Source: Tianweitania populi
Lineage (GTDB): Bacteria; Pseudomonadota; Alphaproteobacteria; Rhizobiales; Rhizobiaceae
DNA length: 64,000 bases
Reading direction: 5' to 3'
Assembly: GCF_014652875.1 (NCBI RefSeq)
Contig: NZ_BMZQ01000002.1
Span: 1 to 64,000, forward strand
The notes under the pieces were generated by a model, which was not told the DNA's origin, searched no databases, and saw nothing but the letters and a program-made list of their open reading frames with translations. The position numbers and the translations under genes are program-made. Positions 1-8,896 of the stretch are shown piece after piece (position 1 is the first letter of the stretch; every line of letters starts with the position of its first letter).

Positions 1-469
1 GATTGGTCGCGGCACCTGCCATATAGCGGCGATGCGAGAACAGGTTTGCCGTGCCCCACAGCAGCTTGACGCCGGTTTCTTCCTGCTTGCGCGCAAAGAT
101 GTCGACGATCTCGTCGAGCCGCTTGGCACTTTCAGCAAACGTTTCGCCTTCCGGCCTGATATCGGCATCGTGGAAGCAGTAGAACGGTGCGCCAAGCGCT
201 GCAAACATCTCGAACGCAACATCGGCCTTTAACCGGGCACCAGCCATATCCGCGGTAAACCACGGCCGCTCGAAGGTCTGTCCGCCAAACGGATCGCTGC
301 CCTCCCAGGCAAAGGAATGCCAGTAGGCCACGGCAAAGCGCAGATGGTCTTCCATCCGCTTGCCGGCCACCAACTCGTCTTTGTTGTAGTGGCGGTAGGC
401 CAGCGGGTTGGTGCTGTCCGTTCCCTCAAACCGCACCGGCGCAACGTCGCCGAAAAAGCCTGTCGTCAT
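1..469 (-). CDS. xylA: Xylose isomerase, N-terminal part (gene runs off the left edge)
   Basis: Xylose isomerase converts D-xylose to D-xylulose in the cytoplasm. About 156 N-terminal codons are in the window. The reverse strand reads [19 protein letters not shown], then a [15 protein letters not shown] segment, then YCFHDADI, which carries the catalytic His and Asp of the family (FHDxDI), and [15 protein letters not shown] near the edge. The ATG at 467-469 has a GGAGG ribosome site just upstream. It lies 33 bases downstream of xylB on the same strand, so the two are probably one operon for xylose breakdown. Seen: motifs and start. Known: family function. Not seen: the C-terminal metal ligands, outside the window. 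Confidence 0.93.
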   Translation of the reverse strand, partial: MTTGFFGDVAPVRFEGTDSTNPLAYRHYNKDELVAGKRMEDHLRFAVAYWHSFAWEGSDPFGGQTFERPWFTADMAGARLKADVAFEMFAALGAPFYCFHDADIRPEGETFAESAKRLDEIVDIFARKQEETGVKLLWGTANLFSHRRYMAGAATN

Positions 470-502
470 GATGATCCTCCCAAAACCATGCCGCGTCTTG
501 GC

Positions 503-1951
503 TCAAGCAGCCTTGATCGCGGGATAAAGGCTGCGATAGCGCTCGTAGGCGTCCTCGAAGGCCGGCCGTAAAGCACTGTCCGGCTCGATGGTGAGGTCTG
601 TCGCCGGCGGCGTGCACACAGTCAGGGGATCAGCGCCGATCGCGGCAATCAAGCCAAGGCGCGCTGCGCCAAATGCTGCGCCAAAATCGCCATCGGCAGG
701 AATGTCGACCGGGATTCCCAACGCTGTCGCAATGACCTTCAACCAGTAATGCGACCGCGATCCGCCGCCGATGGCCGTAACGCGGCTGAGTTCGGTGCCC
801 GCAACGCGAAGTGCTTCCAGGCTGTCGCGGAACGCGAAGGCAACACCCTCGAGCACGGCCTGGGTCATCTCGGTCGCACCCGTCTCCTGCTCCAGCCCAG
901 AAAAAACGCCGCGGATCAAAGCATCATTATGCGGCGTGCGCTCACCTGAAAGATAAGGCAGGAAGGTCACGCCTGTTGGCGCCCGCAGAGTGTCACCCAA
1001 AGGCTGCGTCAGATCGGCAGCTTTCTTGCCCGTGATACGCGAGAGCCAGTTCAGCGAATCGGTGGCCGACAGGATGACGCCCATCTGGTGCCAGGTGCCC
1101 GGGAGAGCGTGGCAAAATGTATGCACCGCGCTTGAAGCGTTCGGGAGATAAGCAGCATTGGATGCAAACAGAACGCCTGAGGTACCGAGCGACACGAAAG
1201 CCGAACCCGGCTTTACCGTGCCCATACCGCAGGCCGAGGCGGCGTTGTCGCCCGCACCACCAGCAACAACAACAGTGCCACTAATGCCCCAAGCCGAGGC
1301 CAGCTCGGCACGCAAAGTGCCGCCGACCTCCGTGCCTTCCACTAGAGCGGGCATGTGGCTTTCATCAAGATCGGTCGCCGCAAGAAGATCCGACGACCAC
1401 TTGCGATTAGCGACATCGAGCCACGCCGTTCCGGCAGAATCCGACATCTCCGAAATGGCTTCGCCGGTCAGCCATAGGCGCAGATAATCCTTCGGCAAGA
1501 GAACCTTGGCCACCTTCGCAAAAACGTCCGGCTCGTTCGCCTTGACCCAAGCCAGTTTGGGAGCGGTAAAGCCAGGGAAGACGATATTACCGGTAATGTC
1601 GCGGAAGCGCGGATCGGCATCAAGTGCTGCGGCTTCCCGATAAGAGCGCGTGTCGTTCCAAAGAATGCACGGTCGCAAGACCGCGCCGGTAGCATCGATC
1701 AGAGTCGCGCCATGCATCTGACCCGAAAGACCGACACCTTTCACTGCGGAAAGTTCAGCCGGATGGGCGGCCTTCAGCGCGCTGATCGCTTCTTCCGTGG
1801 CACGGATCCAATGGGCCGGATCCTGCTCCGACCATCCTGAATGCGGCCGCGACACTTCAAGCGAACCATTCGCCGATCCGACAATCCGCTGCTCATCATC
1901 GATAAGCAGCGCCTTAACACCCGACGTGCCGAGATCGAGACCTAGATACAT
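503..1951 (-). CDS. xylB: Xylulokinase
   Basis: Phosphorylates D-xylulose to D-xylulose 5-phosphate for the pentose phosphate pathway. The 482-residue product is the usual length for the FGGY kinase family. The N-terminal phosphate motif is GLDLGTSGVKALLID, a GWSEQDPAHW segment follows, SLGTSGVLFA lies near the middle, and AIGGGSRSHYW with a DFGAAFGAARLG segment lies near the end. An open frame continues 52 codons upstream, but the ATG at 1949-1951 has a GGAGG site a few bases before it and starts exactly at the conserved MYLGLDLG, so I chose it. It is upstream of xylA in the same direction. Confidence 0.95.
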   Translation of the reverse strand: MYLGLDLGTSGVKALLIDDEQRIVGSANGSLEVSRPHSGWSEQDPAHWIRATEEAISALKAAHPAELSAVKGVGLSGQMHGATLIDATGAVLRPCILWNDTRSYREAAALDADPRFRDITGNIVFPGFTAPKLAWVKANEPDVFAKVAKVLLPKDYLRLWLTGEAISEMSDSAGTAWLDVANRKWSSDLLAATDLDESHMPALVEGTEVGGTLRAELASAWGISGTVVVAGGAGDNAASACGMGTVKPGSAFVSLGTSGVLFASNAAYLPNASSAVHTFCHALPGTWHQMGVILSATDSLNWLSRITGKKAADLTQPLGDTLRAPTGVTFLPYLSGERTPHNDALIRGVFSGLEQETGATEMTQAVLEGVAFAFRDSLEALRVAGTELSRVTAIGGGSRSHYWLKVIATALGIPVDIPADGDFGAAFGAARLGLIAAIGADPLTVCTPPATDLTIEPDSALRPAFEDAYERYRSLYPAIKAA

Positions 1952-2739
1952 GCATTCCTCCAGCAACTCTCCGCACGAAGCTGAGAGTTCGCGATAAGCG
2001 ATGCCTCCGGTGAGGCTGTTGGGCTCTGTCATAGCAAAATGCACGAGAGCGAAAAGCAGGAACCCTGCGCTATCGAACGTTTTCTGCTTCGGAGAGTTCA
2101 AGCCCAAGGCTCAGCAGTATCCATACCTGAGTAGGAAGCTAGGATTTCAAGTCCGATGAGTGGCAGCTGCCTAGGAACGTAAAGGCACCATCGGTCTCAA
2201 ATATTCCAAGGAATTAGAAAAAGCTAATTTAGAGATTCAACTTCAAGTAAGTGCAGCTGAACAAAACAGCAGGCATTTACAACCTCAGGCTCGTTCTTGT
2301 GCATCTTTGTAGCTGGCATGATCTGCATCATGTCGGCGGAAGCGGATCATCCACAAAACCTCGTTCTAAAATGGAGACAGGACGAGCAGAACGATGCCTT
2401 CTTGGCCAGCAATCAGATGCGCTGCTCGGCTTCCTATATGCAGACATTGCAGCAAGGTATTGCGCGAACATGCATAATCTACATACCGAAGGGTGGCGTA
2501 CCAAACAGGCCAGACTTGAATGCCTGCTTCGCAGCAAAAGCTGTTCTCCACCGTATCGAGAATGATCTTTGTGATGGCAAACGCGTTATGCTTCATCTTG
2601 CCAATATGATGCCTCTTCCATTTCCAACGCCACGTGAATTAGCTGGCGTGCTGCTGGAATTTGGCGAAGCTTATGGAAGACGTGATTATTCGCGCGAGCA
2701 GTAAGATGTCTACTCGTCATGGGGAAAGGAGTGGCTCGT
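1952..2739. other. Long non-core stretch upstream of xylB
   Basis: This 788-base interval has no recognisable conserved gene and lower GC than its neighbours. It should contain the xylB promoter near its left end. A CGAACGTT half-palindrome lies at 2074-2081, about 120 bases upstream of the xylB start. A weak open frame on the plus strand is listed separately. Adjacent decayed genes on the right suggest this is eroding accessory DNA. Confidence 0.4.
2297..2704 (+). CDS. Possible hypothetical protein, weak open frame
   Basis: I do not recognise this 135-residue product. It begins MCIFVAGMICIMSAEADHP and ends with a PLPFPTPRELAGVLLEFGE segment; a more likely start is the ATG at 2330. No convincing ribosome site is seen, codon third positions are not as GC-rich as in neighbouring genes, and open frames exist on the other strand too. 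It lies between xylB and a decayed ABC ATPase in a region of gene decay. It may be an orphan accessory gene or chance open frame; I lean towards chance. Confidence 0.2.
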   Translation: MCIFVAGMICIMSAEADHPQNLVLKWRQDEQNDAFLASNQMRCSASYMQTLQQGIARTCIIYIPKGGVPNRPDLNACFAAKAVLHRIENDLCDGKRVMLHLANMMPLPFPTPRELAGVLLEFGEAYGRRDYSREQ

Positions 2740-3131
2740 TTATCTTGCTTCGATATGCTGCCAGATATGATCAACAAGCTCCCGGTAAACGGGATCCTTT
2801 CTGACCTGCCGAGCATCTCTTGGACGTGCAAGATCAATTGACTGATCCAGCACGATGCGCCCTGGTTTTGCGGCCATGACGATGACCCTGTCCGAAAGCG
2901 TGACGGCTTCTTCGATATCGTGGGTGACAAAAACCACAGTTTTCGTGTCCTCGGCCCAGATCCGCAACAACTCGCGTCCCATCGCCATCTTTGTCTGGCT
3001 GTCGAGGGCGCCGAACGGTTCATCCATGAGGAAGATGTCCGGTTCGTAGGCAAGGAGCCGACCCAGCGATACACGCTGGCGCATGCCGCCTGACAGTTGA
3101 TGCGGACGATGATGCTCGAAACCCTTGAGCC
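2740..3131 (-). pseudogene. C-terminal remnant of a nitrate/sulfonate/taurine-type ABC ATPase
   Basis: The reverse strand encodes only the C-terminal half of an SsuB/TauB/NrtD-like ATP-binding subunit: the signature HQLSGGMRQRVSLGR, Walker B IFLMDEPFGALDSQT, the H-loop VVFVTHDIEEA and a complete C-terminus. Walker A is missing. Upstream of GFEHHRPHQLSGG the reading frame meets a stop and the sequence changes directly, near 3131-3138, into part of a plus-strand monooxygenase. No permease or binding-protein partner is nearby. It is therefore a truncated leftover of an organosulfur or related importer. Substrate cannot be told from this subunit alone. Confidence 0.8.
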
Positions 3132-3138
3132 TCAGAAA

Positions 3139-3830
3139 CTGCTACGCTCGATCATTTGAGCGGCGGTCGGATCGGCTGGAACATCGTCACGGGCGAAGCC
3201 GAAGCGGCAGCCCAGAATTACGGTCGCAAGGAGCACTGGGACAACAACCAGTGCTACGAATGGGCTGGCGAGTTCGTTCAGGTGGTGAAATCCCTCTGGG
3301 ACAGAGGGAAGGACGATGCGCGCGCTGCCGACAAGGAAAAAGGGCCACTTCATCGACGAGGCACGTGTCCATCGCGTCAGCCACCATGGGAGATTCTTCA
3401 ACGTCGAAGGACCGCTCAACGCGCAGCGCCCGATTCAAGGACAGATCCCGATTGTCAATACCGGCCGGTCAGATCGCTCCATTGAGCTGGGTACCAAATA
3501 TTCGACATCAAGTTCACCAACTCGTCGACCTTCGGCTTGGATGGCGCCAAGGCCTACTATGCCGACCTGAAGGCTCGGGTCGCTCGCGTCGGACGCAAGC
3601 CGGACGAGCAGTTCATCTTTCCCGGCATCGTCGTCTACACCGACGAAACGGACGAGGAGCACATGCGCTGTATTGCGAGGTCCAGGAGCTCTGGACGCGA
3701 TGAGGCGACCTGCGCACCATGATTGCCGGAATGCGCGAAGCCGGCGCACGACCTTCAACTTCAACATGATCGAAGGACTGACTGGTGTTCGTGTAGATCA
3801 GGGTTCGGGACGGATCCACTGAGGCTTGGA
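3139..3830 (+). pseudogene. Decayed bacterial-luciferase-like flavin monooxygenase (NtaA/SnaA/DszA type)
   Basis: Protein similarity is spread over several plus-strand frames. The first piece reads ATLDHLSGGRIGWNIVT and EFVQVVKSLWD; after a run of five A (about 3336-3340) the match moves frame to HFIDEARVHRVSHHGRFFNV; near 3500 it moves again to FDIKFTNSSTFGLDGAKAYY and PDEQFIFPGIVVY; a last shift gives LYCEVQELWTR. These are the order and spacing of the LLM-class FMN-dependent monooxygenases that act with a flavin reductase on sulfonates, aminopolycarboxylates or thiophenes. The N-terminus is absent. With at least three frameshifts and no start it cannot make a working enzyme. It abuts the truncated ABC ATPase head to head. 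Confidence 0.8.
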
Positions 3831-4006
3831 TGGTCTCGCAAAGAACCGATAGCCGAACGTCCCCTTTCCCTGAAGATTGTTTGATAGCTACCGGTCAGCT
3901 TTCGGCCAGTGGCAGACATTCACGTCCAATGGGCGAATTTTGCTATTGGTGCGGTACCGCGCGACACCCTCGGCAGATCTGACCACTCAGATGGTTTCGG
4001 CTCGTC

Positions 4007-5038
4007 TCACCCAGCGCGCTTTTGCAGAACAAAGAACACGCCAGCGCAGAGGATGAAAAGGCCGAGGATCGCGGTCTGCCATGAGCTCGGAATGCCGATC
4101 AGGATCAGCACATTGTTGACCAGCGTGATCAGAACCACCCCAAGCAGCGTGCCAAGGACGGAGCCCGATCCGCCGGTGATGCGGGCGCCACCGAGGATCA
4201 CGGCCGAGATTACCGACAATTCGATACCGGCGAGATCAAACGGGTTGGCAAGCCGGTTGCTCGAAACATGGATGATGCCGGCAATGCCGGCCAGCATGCC
4301 CGCCCAGGCAAACACGAAAAGCTGTACGCTGGACACGCGGTATCCTAGCCGCTCGGCAATGTCGGGCCTGCCGCCAATGGCATAAACGGCGCGGCCGATT
4401 AGGGTGAAGCGCAGCATGGCCCAGGTGGCAAGCGCTGCAACCGCCAGAACCAGAACGAAGCCCGGCAGTTGCACGGTGAAGCCGTTTTCGGCTGTGCGCG
4501 ACATCAGGCTCCATTGGCCAAACGCGTCCATGGCGGGGGGGATATTCATGAACAGCGCCGTGCCGATAAAGGTCAGCAGAAAGCCACGATAGGCATATTG
4601 CGTGCCGATAGTGACGATCAGCGATGGCGCTTTCAGCGTATTTACGAGAAGGCCGTTGATCGCGCCTAGCAGCGCGCCGCCAACCGCCGACATGATGAAG
4701 ATCGACAGCATGCCCATGTCGGGTGCAAACAGCGTCACGGCCTTTGTGACGGCATACATCACAAGCGCGGCAATGGCTGAAAAGGACACATCGAGGCCGC
4801 CCGCAGCCAGCACCATCAGGACGCCCAGCGCAAACAGACCGCGCACAACGGAGGCGCGCAGAATGTCGAACAGGTTGGCTAGTTGCCAGAAGGCCGGGTT
4901 CAGCAGACCGACGGCGACGCACAAAACCACGATCAGAAGGGCGGCAAAGGCTTCCGGATAACGGCGAAAGAAGCCTGCCGTGCGGCTTGCAAAGCCGGCG
5001 CGCGGAGCGTGGTCTTCATTTGTGGCAGACAGGCTCAT
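4007..5038 (-). CDS. Sugar ABC transporter permease (RbsC/XylH family)
   Basis: Integral membrane subunit of a CUT2-type sugar importer. The 343-residue product has a basic cytosolic start (FFRRYPEAFAALLIV), about nine or ten hydrophobic segments, and the family block GxLNGLLV seen here as GAINGLLVNTLKAPSLIVTIGT, followed late by GARITGGSGSVLGTLLG. It is the last gene of a minus-strand operon (permease, binding protein, ATPase, permease); its start overlaps the ATPase stop by four bases (ATGA), which suggests translational coupling. The two unlike permeases should form a heterodimer. The substrate is not shown by sequence; a pentose, deoxy-sugar or AI-2-like sugar would fit the family. Confidence 0.9.
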   Translation of the reverse strand: MSLSATNEDHAPRAGFASRTAGFFRRYPEAFAALLIVVLCVAVGLLNPAFWQLANLFDILRASVVRGLFALGVLMVLAAGGLDVSFSAIAALVMYAVTKAVTLFAPDMGMLSIFIMSAVGGALLGAINGLLVNTLKAPSLIVTIGTQYAYRGFLLTFIGTALFMNIPPAMDAFGQWSLMSRTAENGFTVQLPGFVLVLAVAALATWAMLRFTLIGRAVYAIGGRPDIAERLGYRVSSVQLFVFAWAGMLAGIAGIIHVSSNRLANPFDLAGIELSVISAVILGGARITGGSGSVLGTLLGVVLITLVNNVLILIGIPSSWQTAILGLFILCAGVFFVLQKRAG

Positions 5039-6633
5039 GCTGTTTTCCCCGCCGCGTCGCCCGTGCGGATCGCGGCACCCATCAGTTCATAAAGAGCGGT
5101 TTCGGTTAGGCTTTCGGCCGCTTGCGTGGCCACGACCCTGCCCTTCTGCATCACCGCGATGCGATCGCAGTTCTGCAGCAGTTCCGGCAGGTCGTCGCTG
5201 ATCAGGATCACTGCCATGCCCGTATCAGCAAGCCCCTGGATGATGCGGAAGATCGTGTCCTTGGAGCCGACATCGACACCGACGGTCGGGCCATGCAGGA
5301 TCAGGAGGCGCGGCTCGATGGCCAGCCAGCGGCCGATCAGCACGCGCTGCTGGTTGCCGCCGGACAGGGATTGCACCGGCGCCTTGATGTTAGGGGCGAC
5401 GACCTTGAGGTCGCTCATCAGCTTGCCGGCAACGGCTGCGCTTTTGCTGCGATCCACCAGACCGAGCATGTTGCGCAACCGGTTGAGGATCGCCATGACA
5501 ACATTGTCTTCGATTGGCTTTTCCAGAAACAGGCCTTCCGTGAGGCGGTCTTCCGGCACATAGCCGACGCCTGCCGCGTTAGCGGACGCTGGATCGGGTA
5601 GGGACAGGCGCTCGCCGCCAAGCCGGATTTCGCCGCTATCAGCCGGAACCACGCCGGCAAGGGCCAGCGCCAGCTCGTTGCGGCCGGAGTCCAGCAAGCC
5701 GGTGATGCCGAGGATTTCGCCCTTGGCAACGGAAAAGGACACATCGGCAAAGCGCCCGTCGCGGCTGAGATCGGCCACCTGCAGAAGCGTATCGCCAAGC
5801 TGCGGATTTTCGCGGTATCGGCCTTCTTCCAGCTCGCGGCCGGTCATCCACTGGCCGAGTTCGCGCTTGCTGGCTTCGCTGATGTCGCATTCGCGCACCA
5901 TCTCGCCGTCGCGCATCACAATGGCACGGCCGCCGATTTCCTTGCACTCATCGAGCTTGTGGGTGACGAATAGCACGGACACGCCATCAGCATGAAGCGT
6001 GCGCACAACCGAAATCAGGTTTTCCACCTCGCGGCGCGTTAGCGACGTGGTGGGCTCGTCCATGATCACGAGGCCGGCCTTGCCGGCAATGGCGCGTGCG
6101 ATGGCCACCAGCTGGCGCGTCGCGATCGGCAAGTCCTCAATGCGGCTGGACAAGAAGCCGTTGTCGGTCGGCAGGCCGACCTTGGCGAGCGCGCCCTTGG
6201 CGGTTTCGCGCAATCGGCGGCCGTGCAGCGGCCGGAACAAGCGGCCATTGCCTTCAACCAGCTGCTGGGTGAGGCCGATATTCTCCTCGACCGAAAGGTT
6301 CGGGAGAAGCGACAGGTCCTGATAAACGGTTTCAATGCCGGCCTGCAGGGCGCGGATCGGGTCGAGCTCTTTGCGAGGGGTGCCGTCGATCACGAGATCG
6401 CCTTCGCTGGACGGCTGAGCGCCGGACAGGATCTTGATCAGCGTCGACTTTCCGCAGCCGTTTTCGCCAAGCAGATGATAGGTCTGGCCGCGCTCGATGG
6501 AAAAGCTCACGCCGCGCAAGGCATGCACGCCGCCATAACGCTTGTGGAGGTTGCGCACTTCAAGGAAGGGCGTTGATCGGGCGCGCTGCTGACCCGGGGC
6601 CGCGGCGGGCTGGCTCTTGGCGTCGAGTTCCAT
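5035..6633 (-). CDS. Sugar ABC transporter double ATP-binding subunit (RbsA/XylG/MglA family)
   Basis: Cytoplasmic ATPase with two fused nucleotide-binding domains, 532 residues, slightly long because of a 25-residue Ala/Gln-rich N-terminus. Domain 1 has Walker A LLGENGCGKSTLIKIL and Walker B LVIMDEPTTSLT. Domain 2 has the usual degenerate first loop (GLLDSGRNELALAL) and an intact signature QSLSGGNQQRVLIGRW, but its Walker B region reads LLILHGPTVGVDVG where most relatives have DEPT, so the catalytic Glu of site 2 is missing. It overlaps the downstream permease by four bases and follows the binding-protein gene by 114 bases. Drives import by the two permeases at 4007-5038 and 7818-8801. Confidence 0.93.
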   Translation of the reverse strand: MELDAKSQPAAAPGQQRARSTPFLEVRNLHKRYGGVHALRGVSFSIERGQTYHLLGENGCGKSTLIKILSGAQPSSEGDLVIDGTPRKELDPIRALQAGIETVYQDLSLLPNLSVEENIGLTQQLVEGNGRLFRPLHGRRLRETAKGALAKVGLPTDNGFLSSRIEDLPIATRQLVAIARAIAGKAGLVIMDEPTTSLTRREVENLISVVRTLHADGVSVLFVTHKLDECKEIGGRAIVMRDGEMVRECDISEASKRELGQWMTGRELEEGRYRENPQLGDTLLQVADLSRDGRFADVSFSVAKGEILGITGLLDSGRNELALALAGVVPADSGEIRLGGERLSLPDPASANAAGVGYVPEDRLTEGLFLEKPIEDNVVMAILNRLRNMLGLVDRSKSAAVAGKLMSDLKVVAPNIKAPVQSLSGGNQQRVLIGRWLAIEPRLLILHGPTVGVDVGSKDTIFRIIQGLADTGMAVILISDDLPELLQNCDRIAVMQKGRVVATQAAESLTETALYELMGAAIRTGDAAGKTA

Positions 6634-6747
6634 GTTCTCGGTCCTGCGTAAAGCCTGCAGCAGCGCATCGAAGCACTGCGGTCAGATAAGGAGGAAGGTC
6701 AGGACGACCTGGCGCCGTCCTGGCCTTCGTGGGCGCCGTTCAGATGA

Positions 6748-7746
6748 TCAGAACGGGTAGTCCTTGTAGTTGTCCTTGGTTACGTCGACCCAGGCCTGGC
6801 CGCGCACGATCACGCCTTCGCCCGGCCCCTTGGTGACGGCAACCTTGTTGTAGCCGGACACGCCGAGATCCATGCCGTCGGTGATTTCCTCGCCCTTGAG
6901 GACCTTGTGGGCCAGGATGTTCATGACATAGCCGGCATCCTTGGGATCCCAGAAGGAGATGCTGTCAACGGCGCCGGAGTCGAGGTACGGGCCGGAGTCC
7001 TTAGGCAGGCCGAGGCCGATCACGCAGGTCTTGTCGGCAAGGCCGGCTTCCTCGACCGCGCGGCCGATGCCGATTACGTCGATGGCCGAACCGCCCTGGA
7101 AGCCCTTTATGTCGGGATGGGCTCGCAGGATTTCCTTAGCGAGTTCGTAAGCGCGGTTGGCATCGTTGAAGGACTCGTTCTTCGGGGAAACAAGCTCCAT
7201 CTCGGAATGCTTCTTGGCGTTCTCCGCGCCGCCATCCGCCCACTGCACATGGGTCAGGCTGCCCAGCGAACCGACGAAGGAGGTCCACTTGCCCTTGCCT
7301 CCCATGCAGGTGGCGAGCTGTTCGTTAAAGTGGGCGCCGAAAGCGGTGTTGTCGAAGGCTTCCAGGTCAACCAGAGTGTTCTGCAGGTTGTCGGCTTCGT
7401 GGGTGATGACCTTGATGCCGCGGCCCTGCGCGCGCCGCAGCACGCCTTCCAGCGAAGACGGGTCCATCGGCACGATGGCAATGGCGCCGACGCCCTGGGC
7501 AATCAGGTCCTGCACGATCGCGGCCTGCTGAGCGGCATCGGCCTTGGCCGGGCCGACTTGGCGGGTGGTCACGTCCTTGTTGTCTTCGCCGTAAGCCTTG
7601 ACGCCTTCTTCCATGCGGGTGAACCAGTTTTCTCCAGTCACCTTCACCACGGTCACGATGCTGTTGTTGCCTTCCTGGGCAACCAACGGGGTTGCGAGCA
7701 GGGCGAAAATGGCCGCGCCGCCGAGAAGAGTTGAAACTTTACGCAT
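6748..7746 (-). CDS. Periplasmic sugar-binding protein of the CUT2 transporter
   Basis: Secreted receptor of the sugar importer, 332 residues. The start MRKVSTLLGGAAIFALLA begins a clear Sec signal peptide cut after LVAQ-E. The mature part has the periplasmic-binding-protein-1 fold signs of the RhaS/LsrB group: VVKVTGENWFTRMEEG, IVPMDPSSLEGVLRRA, GIKVITHEADN, and IKGFQGGSAIDVIGIGRAV. The chosen ATG at 7744-7746 is preceded by GGAGG; the open frame continues 108 codons upstream but without signal sequence logic. It lies between one permease gene upstream and the ATPase downstream. Relatives bind rhamnose, AI-2 or pentoses; which one applies is open. Confidence 0.93.
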   Translation of the reverse strand: MRKVSTLLGGAAIFALLATPLVAQEGNNSIVTVVKVTGENWFTRMEEGVKAYGEDNKDVTTRQVGPAKADAAQQAAIVQDLIAQGVGAIAIVPMDPSSLEGVLRRAQGRGIKVITHEADNLQNTLVDLEAFDNTAFGAHFNEQLATCMGGKGKWTSFVGSLGSLTHVQWADGGAENAKKHSEMELVSPKNESFNDANRAYELAKEILRAHPDIKGFQGGSAIDVIGIGRAVEEAGLADKTCVIGLGLPKDSGPYLDSGAVDSISFWDPKDAGYVMNILAHKVLKGEEITDGMDLGVSGYNKVAVTKGPGEGVIVRGQAWVDVTKDNYKDYPF

Positions 7747-7817
7747 GTTTGGGGTCCTCCCTTTATCCCTCTCGATGATCGCCGCTGCGCATGAGGGCGT
7801 GCGCTGCGGTCGGTTCT

Positions 7818-8801
7818 TCAACTCCGGACGCGTCGGTAGGGCGTCAGGTCGATGCGAGCCGATGCAAGGAAAAGCAGCAGCAGCACGCCCCAGGCGCAAT
7901 CGCGGAAGAAGTTCGAAATGTTCATGAAGTTGAACAGACTGGAAAGCATCTGCAATGCGATGGCCGACAGTACGACGCAGATGACCCGTCCATATCCGCC
8001 AGCGGGCCGTACACCGGCCATTACCACAACGAGGATCGCCACCAGCACATAGGACGTGCCGTAATCCCATTTCACGCTCGAGGTTCGTGCGGCGATGATG
8101 AAGCCGGCGATGGAAGCGAGTACGCCCGCCAGCGTGTAGGTGTGGAACAGCATACGACGCACCGGGATGCCCGCAAAGAAGGCTGCCGTTGGATTGCTGC
8201 CGAGTAGAAACAGGCGTTTTCCGAACGAGGAAAAACGCAAAACGACGGCAATGATGGCGGCAACGGCAACGAACAGCGCAAACGGCAGCGGAATTCCCCA
8301 GAAGGGCATATTGCCGAAATCATCCATCGGTACGATGTAGCCGAGCGTGCGGGCCGAGCCGCCGGTCAAGCCGACCGCAATGCCTGTGAACAGCAGCTGA
8401 GTGCCCAACGTCGCAATGATGGGCGTGAGGCCGGCATAGCCGACAAGCACGCCGTTCACCATGCCGCCAACGAGGCCAGTTGACAGTGCCACCAGTGCGA
8501 AGCTGAACGTGTAGGCTGAGGGGGCGGCTTCGGGCGAAACAACAAACGGAACCAGCAGTACGGCCACGACGCCAGACAGATTGGCAAGCGCGATGCCCGA
8601 TAAATCGATGCCGCCATTGCCGGAAATCATCGCCAACATGACACCCAGCGATAAAAGGCCGAGTTCAGGCACCTGCGCGCCCATGGACTGAAAATTAAAA
8701 AGATTGATGAAGGAGCCGCCCACAAACATCAGTGCGGCCACAAGGATCAGCACGTTGACACTGGCCAAGAAGCCAAGCTGGCCATCAAATTGCCTATCCA
8801 C
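7818..8801 (-). CDS. Sugar ABC transporter permease, second subunit (RbsC family)
   Basis: First gene of the sugar importer operon, 327 residues with eight to ten hydrophobic spans. Family blocks seen: LISGNGGIDLS variant LAMISGNGGIDLSGIALANLS, VNGVLVGYAGLTPIIATLGT, and GGYGRVICVVL near the end. The start is a GTG at 8799-8801; GGAG sits seven bases upstream (in GACGGAGCAAGTAG), while no in-frame ATG lies near. It pairs with the permease at 4007-5038 to form the membrane channel. A TTGACA box with a weak -10 lies about 70-95 bases upstream, suitable for driving the four-gene operon. Confidence 0.9.
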   Translation of the reverse strand: MDRQFDGQLGFLASVNVLILVAALMFVGGSFINLFNFQSMGAQVPELGLLSLGVMLAMISGNGGIDLSGIALANLSGVVAVLLVPFVVSPEAAPSAYTFSFALVALSTGLVGGMVNGVLVGYAGLTPIIATLGTQLLFTGIAVGLTGGSARTLGYIVPMDDFGNMPFWGIPLPFALFVAVAAIIAVVLRFSSFGKRLFLLGSNPTAAFFAGIPVRRMLFHTYTLAGVLASIAGFIIAARTSSVKWDYGTSYVLVAILVVVMAGVRPAGGYGRVICVVLSAIALQMLSSLFNFMNISNFFRDCAWGVLLLLFLASARIDLTPYRRVRS

Positions 8802-8868
8802 CTACTTGCTCCGTCATATCTTCATTGTCGATTAGCTGAGGCATAGGCGAGAGACGTTTTCCCACCCT

Positions 8869-8896
8869 AAGCTACCTTTAGATCGACATCTGTCAA
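8869..8896 (-). promoter_or_regulatory. Candidate sigma-70 promoter of the sugar ABC operon
   Basis: On the minus strand TTGACA (8896-8891), a 16-base spacer and TAGCTT (8874-8869). The -35 box is perfect, the -10 box is poor. It lies about 70 bases before the GTG start of the first permease. Placement supports it; no experiment is implied. Confidence 0.35.
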
